Below are positions 58,419 to 64,000 of a DNA stretch of 64,000 bases, piece after piece. Under the pieces are notes generated by a model. That model ran no database searches. It was not told where the DNA came from and saw only the letters and a list, made by a program, of their open reading frames with translations. The stretch is from Bacillus sp. AFS041924. GTDB lineage: Bacteria; Bacillota; Bacilli; Bacillales; Bacillaceae_G. The stretch lies in NCBI RefSeq assembly GCF_002577195.1, contig NZ_NULG01000015.1, positions 37,204 through 101,203 on the forward strand, in the 5' to 3' direction. The position numbers and the translations under genes are program-made. How positions within the stretch are numbered: position 1 is the stretch's first letter; each line of letters starts with the position of its first letter.

Positions 58419-59030
58419 ATGAGTTTTACGAAGAAAGTAAGTCAAGGAGTCATGAGTGCTGCATTAGGATTATCTTTAATTGGAGGAGGAACATTTGCAT
58501 ATTTTAGTGACTCAGTTGAGACACATAATACTTTTGCTGCAGGAACATTAGACTTAGCATTGAATCCTAAAGCTGTTGTAAATATTAGCAACATCAAACC
58601 TGGAGATGAAATTTTCCGTGAATTTACATTGGAAAACAATGGATCATTAAATATCAGTAAAGTATTATTAGACACAAAATATAATGTGAAAGATGCTAAT
58701 TCAAATAATAATGGTGATGATTTAGCTAAACATATTAAAGTGACAATTATGTATAACACTAGTAGTGCAACAAATCCAATTGTTGAAACAACACTATATG
58801 ACTTACAAAATCAACAACCAGATATCACTCAAATTGATACTTTAAATGGTCCTATCCCAGATGGCATTTTAGCAGGCAATAAGGAAAAAATCTTCGTATT
58901 ATTCGAGTTTGTAGATAATGGACAAGACCAAAACCATTTCCAAGGAGACAAGCTACAAGTAAACTGGACATTTAATGCACAGCAAGAAGCAGGGACATAT
59001 CATGATGATACAGATGAAAACAGTAACTAA
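58419..59030 (+). CDS. calY: CalY/TasA-family matrix protein (M73 camelysin fold)
   Basis: 203 residues. SipW-type signal (VSQGVMSAALGLSLIGGGTF) followed by AYFSDSVETHNTFAAGTLDL, the hallmark of the CalY/TasA family, and IKPGDEIFREFTLENNGS. It is expected to be secreted through SipW and to form extracellular fibres. Camelysin protease activity is debated for the family. ATG after AGGGGGAAATAAA. Only one such gene here; the cereus group usually has both tasA and calY. Terminator at 59110. Confidence 0.93.
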   Translation: MSFTKKVSQGVMSAALGLSLIGGGTFAYFSDSVETHNTFAAGTLDLALNPKAVVNISNIKPGDEIFREFTLENNGSLNISKVLLDTKYNVKDANSNNNGDDLAKHIKVTIMYNTSSATNPIVETTLYDLQNQQPDITQIDTLNGPIPDGILAGNKEKIFVLFEFVDNGQDQNHFQGDKLQVNWTFNAQQEAGTYHDDTDENSN

Positions 59031-59341
59031 TCACAAGCTCATAGAAGAAGAGGTTTCATTCTGATTTTTAGATAAATAGTAATCCGATCCTCCATTAATA
59101 AATATATCCAAAACATCTCAAACAGATTGCTTTATAAAGAGCGTCATGTTGGAGATGTTTTATTTTTATAATGATTAGTTAATCAAATATTTTACTGTGG
59201 TTCCAAAAACATTTTTCCATATACTAGTAATTAGATTTGACGAATTGTCAACTCTTTGCAAGTAGTGATATATTAAGATAAAGTTAAATTTATTAAAATT
59301 TTATTTCATTAAATAGGTGGAGTGTGAAGGAGTAGAGTAAA
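59031..59341. other. Intergenic region calY / HTH-TPR regulator
   Basis: Contains the calY terminator (59110-59167). Otherwise it is AT-rich, with no identified promoter. GAAGGAG at 59327-59333 is the ribosome site of the regulator. Confidence 0.5.
59110..59167 (+). terminator. Intrinsic terminator of the sipW-calY operon
   Basis: AAAACATCTC pairs with GAGATGTTTT around a ~30-base insert that brings AACA and TGTT together, followed by ATTTTT. Confidence 0.75.
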
Positions 59342-60586
59342 TTGTCAGTTGGGCAAATCATCAGATTTTATCGGCAAAAAATAGGGTTAACACAGGAAGA
59401 ATTAGGGAGGGGCATTTGTACACTTTCCTATATTAGTAAAATTGAATTAGAGCAAACAGCCTATTCCCACGATATTATTAAGGTTATTTCAGACCGGTTG
59501 AATATTGATATCGAAAAAGAAGTTGCTCTTCTTGAAAATATGGAAAATCAACTTAATCGTTGGCATAAGTTCATCATTATGCAAAAGATGGATTTTGTAG
59601 AGGCGATGTATAAAGAATTTGAAAGAATTCCATTTCTAAACTCTACTGAGTACGCAGCGTACTATACCTTGTTAAAGGCGAGATATTATATCTTAAAAAA
59701 AGATTATGTTAAGACATACTCTATTTTACAAAGTGTAAAAAAAATCTATCAAAATCTTCCCCCTTTCGAAAAGAATCTCCAATTGCATGTGTGGGGAATC
59801 TATTACATCGAGACAAATGAAATTTCATTAGAAAAAGATACACGACAGGCGATCAATATCCTAAAAGAAATTGATATAGATAAATATAGAAATGATGAAT
59901 ACTACTACCACATAGCGAGAGCTAATCACTTAATTCAAAACAAAACAATGGCATATGCACAAGCTGAAAAAGCTCTGCGTCATTTTAAAGATACGAAAAA
60001 CTTTAAAATGGCTTTAGAGACTGAAGCTTTTATGCTTGCACAAATTCACAATGATAAAAATACAGATATTAAACAAATAGAGGAAAGCTATTATAATTTA
60101 ATTCAAGAATGTGATTTATTGAATGCAGTTGAAATTAAAGAAATATTATTAGGTAATTTATCTTTCGTATACTGGAGAAGAAAGGATTACATAAAAGCAC
60201 AAAGATTATGTATAGAAGCTCTTAATTTAGTTGAAAAACCTTCAGCTCCATATCTCAAAACTCTACGTAATTATTTGATTCTTTGCCAAGACGGTAAATT
60301 AATAAAAAAAACAGAAGCGTTAAGAATGGCTCACAAAGGTAGATCAGTCGCAAAACAAATGAACAATATGTTATATCAAATTTTATTTAAAATAATTACT
60401 TTTCGTATAGAAGATAAAAAAAAGCAATATTACGAATATATAGAGGTAAAAGCTCTTCCATATTTCCAATCAGCGAACCACTTATCTTTATTAAAAAAAT
60501 ATGCTATGGAATTATATGAATACTATCTAGAAACAGCGCAATATGAAAATGCCGCTAAAATTTCGAATATTTTAGTAGAATTATAA
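59342..60586 (+). CDS. HTH-TPR transcriptional regulator, PlcR/NprR-like (RNPP-type)
   Basis: 414 residues; TTG start after GAAGGAG. N-terminal Xre-type HTH 1-65 (IRFYRQKIGLTQEELGRGIC, then SYISKIE, as in PlcR), then helical TPR-like repeats over the remaining ~340 residues (for example YYTLLKARYYILKKDYVKTY and SFVYWRRKDYIKAQRLC). Size and layout fit RNPP regulators that bind a small secreted signalling peptide. No convincing peptide gene is visible right after it, unlike nprR-nprX. It might control the adjacent matrix or protease genes (inference). Confidence 0.85.
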   Translation: MSVGQIIRFYRQKIGLTQEELGRGICTLSYISKIELEQTAYSHDIIKVISDRLNIDIEKEVALLENMENQLNRWHKFIIMQKMDFVEAMYKEFERIPFLNSTEYAAYYTLLKARYYILKKDYVKTYSILQSVKKIYQNLPPFEKNLQLHVWGIYYIETNEISLEKDTRQAINILKEIDIDKYRNDEYYYHIARANHLIQNKTMAYAQAEKALRHFKDTKNFKMALETEAFMLAQIHNDKNTDIKQIEESYYNLIQECDLLNAVEIKEILLGNLSFVYWRRKDYIKAQRLCIEALNLVEKPSAPYLKTLRNYLILCQDGKLIKKTEALRMAHKGRSVAKQMNNMLYQILFKIITFRIEDKKKQYYEYIEVKALPYFQSANHLSLLKKYAMELYEYYLETAQYENAAKISNILVEL

Positions 60587-60641
60587 GAATTAGCAATGAT
60601 CAATTAAGGAATATCCATTTCTATAAAAAATAGACGTATAC

Positions 60642-60698
60642 AAAAAAACTAAACCATTGTTTCCATGTAATCTACGGGTAACAATGGTTTAGTTTTTT
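60642..60698. terminator. Bidirectional terminator, HTH-TPR regulator / MFS exporter
   Basis: AAAAACTAAACCATTGTT pairs perfectly with AACAATGGTTTAGTTTTT over a loop of 18 bases; A-run left and T-run right, so it serves both convergent genes. Confidence 0.92.
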
Positions 60699-60757
60699 AG
60701 TGTCTATTTTAGATGGGTACATCTTAAACTTGGTTGTATTTTTTTAGTTTGAGCCTT

Positions 60758-62290
60758 TTAATTCTCCGCTAACTTTTTCTTAAAGTTTGTACTAGTAGTT
60801 GTTTCTTTCACTACAGGTTCCTCTGCAGTTGTTGCACGTTTGATAAAGAATGCAAGTACCAGTGCTACTGCTGCAACGAAAACAGTCACATAAAATGAAA
60901 AGTTAATACCTTCTAGCATTGCTTTCATTGTAATTTCTTGCTTGATTTGAGCAAGCATTTCAGGTGTAGGTTTACTAGTCACATGCTTCATCGCTTCGGC
61001 AGCTAATTCTTTAGCTTTTGATTCTGTACGATTCGACATGACCGTTACTAATAAAGCTGTACCGATCGCACCAGATACTTGCTGTAATGTATTATTCATA
61101 GCCGTACCATGTGGGTAAAATCGTTTTGGTAATTGATTTAATCCATTTGTTGATACTGGCATCATTACCATCGACATACCGAACATACGTAATGAGTATA
61201 AAACAATGAGATGTGTGTAAGTTGTATCCATTGTTAACTTGCTTAAAAAGTAAGTAGTAACTGTCATGATTGTTAAACCAGTTACTGCAAGTATTCTTCC
61301 GCCAATTTTATCAAATAATTTTCCAGTGATTGGCGACATAATTGCCATTAATAGAGCTCCTGGTAATAGCATTAAACCTGCATCAAAAGGTTTAATACCT
61401 CGAAGTGTTTGAGTATAAATCGGTAAAAGCATCATTGCAGAGAACATCGCCATCGTAACAACGATTGAAATAGCTGATGATAAAGCAAACATTGGATATC
61501 GATAAATTCTAAAGTTTAACATTGGTGTATCAAGTTTTAATTGACGTACGATAAATAGTATTAATGAAATAACACCTACAATTAAAGTAACGTATGCTTC
61601 TGGACTATCCCATCCTTTAGTTCCAGCAGTACTAAAACCATATAATAAACCACCAAAACCTAAACTAGATAAAAGAACTGAGAAAAGGTCAATTGTCGTA
61701 TTTGATTTCTCTTTTTTATCTTTCAGTAAGAAAAAGCCGATAATTAAAATAGTTAATGCGATCGGTGAAACGACATGGAAAAGCATTCTCCAGTCATAGT
61801 GCTCAATGATCCAACCAGATAATGTTGGTCCAATTGCTGGTGCACCCATCATGACTAAACCGAAGAAGCCCATTGCAGTTCCTCGTTTTTCAACAGGGAA
61901 GCTTGTTAGCATAACATTCATTAATAATGGCATTAAAATAGCCGAACCAGATGCTTGGATCATGCGGCCCGCCAATAAAAAAGGAAAAATATGTGCAAAA
62001 CCTGCGGCAAGAGTACCGATATTAAATAAAAGTAGTGCAGCTAAAAATAAGTGTCTGACAGAATATTTTTGGATTAAAAAGGCTGTAGTTGGAATTAAGA
62101 TCCCGTTAACTAGCATATATCCAGTAGAAAGCCATTGAACAGTCGAAGGTTCAACGTCTAAATCCTTCATGATAGAAGGTAAAGCAATATTAAGTAATGT
62201 ATTGTTTAAGAAAGCAATAAACGCCCCAATCATCAGGATTGTAAGAATCCCATATGGTGGGCGAACCGAATTATTCATGGAATGATCCAT
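60758..62290 (-). CDS. DHA2-family (EmrB/QacA) multidrug MFS exporter
   Basis: 510 residues, 14 hydrophobic segments. It has the DHA2 features LNNTLLNIALPSIMKDL with the conserved acidic end, STGYMLVNGILIP, and the antiporter motif C-like GPAIGPTLSGWIIEHYDWR. Drug/proton antiporter by family. The longest frame begins at 62311, but ATG at 62290 follows AAAGGAGGGG and was chosen. Divergent from a TetR regulator gene that probably represses it. Confidence 0.92.
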   Translation of the reverse strand: MDHSMNNSVRPPYGILTILMIGAFIAFLNNTLLNIALPSIMKDLDVEPSTVQWLSTGYMLVNGILIPTTAFLIQKYSVRHLFLAALLLFNIGTLAAGFAHIFPFLLAGRMIQASGSAILMPLLMNVMLTSFPVEKRGTAMGFFGLVMMGAPAIGPTLSGWIIEHYDWRMLFHVVSPIALTILIIGFFLLKDKKEKSNTTIDLFSVLLSSLGFGGLLYGFSTAGTKGWDSPEAYVTLIVGVISLILFIVRQLKLDTPMLNFRIYRYPMFALSSAISIVVTMAMFSAMMLLPIYTQTLRGIKPFDAGLMLLPGALLMAIMSPITGKLFDKIGGRILAVTGLTIMTVTTYFLSKLTMDTTYTHLIVLYSLRMFGMSMVMMPVSTNGLNQLPKRFYPHGTAMNNTLQQVSGAIGTALLVTVMSNRTESKAKELAAEAMKHVTSKPTPEMLAQIKQEITMKAMLEGINFSFYVTVFVAAVALVLAFFIKRATTAEEPVVKETTTSTNFKKKLAEN

Positions 62291-62311
62291 GATTTCCCCT
62301 CCTTTGTACAT

Positions 62312-62501
62312 CTAGTTCATTTTTTTGAACTGCGTTTCCATCTTCTATATAAGATAATATGATATACCATTCATTCATCAGATGCAATTATAATAACCAT
62401 TAGAAATCTTTAATAATCTAATAAGATATTTACTAGTTTTAACTGTCAAAATAATGTACTATGTTTTTTAAGCAGTAATTAACTAAAACCAAGGTGATTA
62501 T
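62312..62501. promoter_or_regulatory. Shared divergent promoter/operator region, MFS / TetR
   Basis: On the minus strand TTGACA (62449-62444) may be a -35 for the exporter, with a weak -10. ATCTTTAAT and TAATAAGAT near 62405-62430 form an imperfect palindrome that could be the TetR operator. The call is tentative. Confidence 0.4.
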
Positions 62502-63392
62502 ATGAATAATCGTAAACAGCATGTCGTAAAAATAGCCCATGAATTGTTTATTGAAAAAGGATATCAAGCAACGTCTATCCAAGACATATTAGACTATAGT
62601 GGTATTTCAAAAGGTACATTTTATAATTATTTTTCATCTAAAAGTGATTTAGTAGTCGCACTATTTAATATGATTTATAAAAAACTTGAACATGAAAGAA
62701 ATGAGTTATTAATCGGTCAGAGTCCTTCTGATATTGAAATTTTCATTAAACAAATAACTTTATTAATGGAGGCAAATAGAGATAATAAATTGATTTCTCT
62801 GTTTGAAGAAGTAATTTATATAAATGACTTAGATATTAAGCAATTCATAAGAGAGGGTAATTTCAAAACATTACACTGGGTGTATACACGGTTTTTAGAC
62901 ATTTTTGGTAGTGATAAGAAAGCTTTTTTATTAGACAGTGCCATCATGTTTTTAGGAATTATTCACCATAATGTGAGATATTATGACCTTGCCAAAGATA
63001 TCGGTATTAGTATGGAACAAGTCGTCCGTTATAGTGTAAAACGTATAATTAAAATCGCCCAGGATGTTGAGGAAACAGGTGAGCAATTATTCGATTTGGG
63101 ACTATTAGATAGATGGTTACCAGCAAGAAAGACTGAAGAAAATCTTCAACAAAAGCTTTGTAGTATTATTTGTATTATGAAAAAGTCTGTGTTAAATAGT
63201 AATGAACAACAAAAATATAATGAGTTACTAGACTTTTTACAAAATGAATTGTTGCAGTCAAAAACACCACGTAAATATTTAATTGAAAGCGCCCTAGTAA
63301 CTTTAAACGATGGGAAATCGTTAATAGGTGAACAAGAATTACAAAAGCTGAACGAACTGATTGACATTAATTTTATTCAAAATGATAAATAG
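62502..63392 (+). CDS. TetR-family transcriptional regulator
   Basis: 296 residues, longer than the usual ~200. TetR HTH 1-50 (FIEKGYQATSIQDILDYSGI, then SKGTFYNYFSSKSDL), then an all-helical ligand domain with a C-terminal extension of ~90 residues, a form seen in regulators placed next to DHA2 exporters in Bacillus. Probable repressor of the divergent exporter; the inducer is unknown. ATG after AAGGTG. Confidence 0.9.
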   Translation: MNNRKQHVVKIAHELFIEKGYQATSIQDILDYSGISKGTFYNYFSSKSDLVVALFNMIYKKLEHERNELLIGQSPSDIEIFIKQITLLMEANRDNKLISLFEEVIYINDLDIKQFIREGNFKTLHWVYTRFLDIFGSDKKAFLLDSAIMFLGIIHHNVRYYDLAKDIGISMEQVVRYSVKRIIKIAQDVEETGEQLFDLGLLDRWLPARKTEENLQQKLCSIICIMKKSVLNSNEQQKYNELLDFLQNELLQSKTPRKYLIESALVTLNDGKSLIGEQELQKLNELIDINFIQNDK

Positions 63393-63410
63393 CCTGTTAA
63401 ATAGGAAAGA

Positions 63411-63448
63411 AAACCATCCTGGCTTTTTAATGCTAGGATGGTTTTTTT
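63411..63448 (+). terminator. Intrinsic terminator of the TetR gene
   Basis: AACCATCCTGGC pairs with GCTAGGATGGTT, followed by TTTTT. Confidence 0.9.
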
Positions 63449-63481
63449 ATGTAAATTAGTAATTCAAATTACCCGATGGTA

Positions 63482-63534
63482 AAAGTTGCATTATCCCTTG
63501 AAAATCTTCATTTATGAAAGTTCAATGCAACTTT
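63482..63534. repeat. Inverted repeat upstream of cstA
   Basis: AAAGTTGCATT and AATGCAACTTT form an 11-bp perfect outer stem, with TTGAA/TTCAA and TTCAT/ATGAA inside, giving a long compound hairpin. It lies just before the cstA promoter. The function is not known. Confidence 0.6.
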
Positions 63535-63607
63535 CGTCTATTTTTTATGGAACAAACTTAGCATAAAATCAGTAAAAATGTCGTTATTATACTTTTTTTT
63601 CCATTAA

Positions 63608-63638
63608 TTGACAAAAAATTCTGAATTAATGATATACT
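63608..63638 (+). promoter_or_regulatory. cstA: Probable sigma-A promoter of cstA
   Basis: TTGACA at 63608-63613, then GATATA at 63631-63636 (spacer 17) or TATACT at 63633-63638 (spacer 19). Confidence 0.6.
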
Positions 63639-63670
63639 TTCTTTTATAAATGAAGAAGGAGGTTCTGTTA

Positions 63671-64000
63671 GTGAAATCTTTAAAATCAATAGTAATTTGG
63701 GGATTAATTTCAATACTTGGGGCTTTCTGTTTTTCTGTATTAGCATTAGAAAGAGGGGAGACAATTAATGCGATTTGGCTCCTTACAGCGGCTGTTTGTA
63801 CATATGCGGTAGCTTATCGATTTTATAGTAAGTTTATTGCAGAAAAAGTATTTAAACTTGATGAAAATCGTAAAACACCTGCAGAAATCAACAATGATGG
63901 GAAAGATTATGTACCAACGAACAAGTGGGTATTATTTGGTCATCATTTTGCAGCTATTGCTGGAGCTGGACCACTAGTAGGACCAATTTTAGCAGCGCAA
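63671..64000 (+). CDS. cstA: Carbon starvation protein CstA, N-terminal part (cut by window end)
   Basis: The first 110 codons are present. GTG start after AAGGAGG. Two membrane segments (~5-25 and ~34-52), then the family block [33 protein letters not shown], of which the [11 protein letters not shown] core is diagnostic. CstA-type proteins take up peptides or pyruvate in starvation. The rest of the gene lies beyond the window. Confidence 0.93.
   Translation, partial: MKSLKSIVIWGLISILGAFCFSVLALERGETINAIWLLTAAVCTYAVAYRFYSKFIAEKVFKLDENRKTPAEINNDGKDYVPTNKWVLFGHHFAAIAGAGPLVGPILAAQ

Noticed and set aside
60587..60641. Signalling-peptide gene after the PlcR/NprR-like regulator
   Set aside because: The only ATG there is followed by a stop after three codons; no secretion-type peptide is encoded before the terminator.

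Overview
The window is low-GC, densely packed Firmicutes DNA. Strong Shine-Dalgarno sites, many TTG/GTG starts, hairpin-plus-T-run terminators, CalY/SipW/DUF4047 matrix genes, a bacillolysin and HelD all point to a Bacillaceae member of the Bacillus cereus/Gottfriedia kind. The species cannot be fixed from the sequence alone. No rRNA, tRNA, insertion sequence, prophage or CRISPR array is visible. REGION 1 (1-5.4 kb): a decayed gene remnant (GlvA-type C-terminus preceded by a second sugar-enzyme tail), an OmpR-type response regulator with a multi-pass histidine kinase, and an unrecognised membrane protein with Asp-box repeats. REGION 2 (5.8-14.1 kb): one giant secreted subtilase of 2742 residues carrying a PA insert, a dockerin-like module, about seven HID/DUF1533-like repeats and five 75-residue InlB-B-like repeats. 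REGION 3 (14.1-16.2 kb): malate:quinone oxidoreductase behind three 10-bp repeats spaced exactly 32 bp and a leader hairpin with a T-run. REGION 4 (16.3-27.1 kb): a GntR-controlled amino-sugar locus, best read as N-acetylgalactosamine use by the tagatose route: ABC importer, Gfo/Idh/MocA protein, GntR/UTRA regulator, AgaS-type isomerase/deaminase, class II aldolase, tagatose-6-phosphate-type kinase, ROK kinase and NagA/AgaA deacetylase. Four matching 26-bp palindromes mark its control points. REGION 5 (27.4-34.1 kb): HelD, a 21-nt periodic non-coding tract, a DrrAB-type ABC exporter, and the xanthine permease gene pbuX behind a tandem guanine plus PRPP-type riboswitch and a terminator. REGION 6 (34.1-41.4 kb): an O-antigen-ligase-like pseudogene with two lesions, the MurNAc genes murQ-murP with palindromic operators, a Gfo/Idh/MocA oxidoreductase on the minus strand, and an acyl-CoA ligase with a cre-like site upstream. 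REGION 7 (41.5-54.8 kb): a xylo-oligosaccharide locus with a YesM/YesN-type two-component system, ABC importer, YesL protein, aldose epimerase, XylA, XylB, aldo/keto reductase and GH43 beta-xylosidase. REGION 8 (55.2-64 kb): a thermolysin-type protease, divergent DUF4047-sipW-calY genes, a PlcR/NprR-like HTH-TPR regulator, a DHA2 drug exporter with a divergent TetR regulator, and the start of cstA. Together the window describes a soil-type saprophyte that secretes proteases and matrix protein and imports amino sugars, muropeptide sugars and xylo-oligosaccharides. The control elements (tandem riboswitch, four-operator GntR regulon, phased repeats before mqo) are its most distinctive content. 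Several starts were moved inward from the longest open frame to the codon that follows a Shine-Dalgarno site; each such entry says so.
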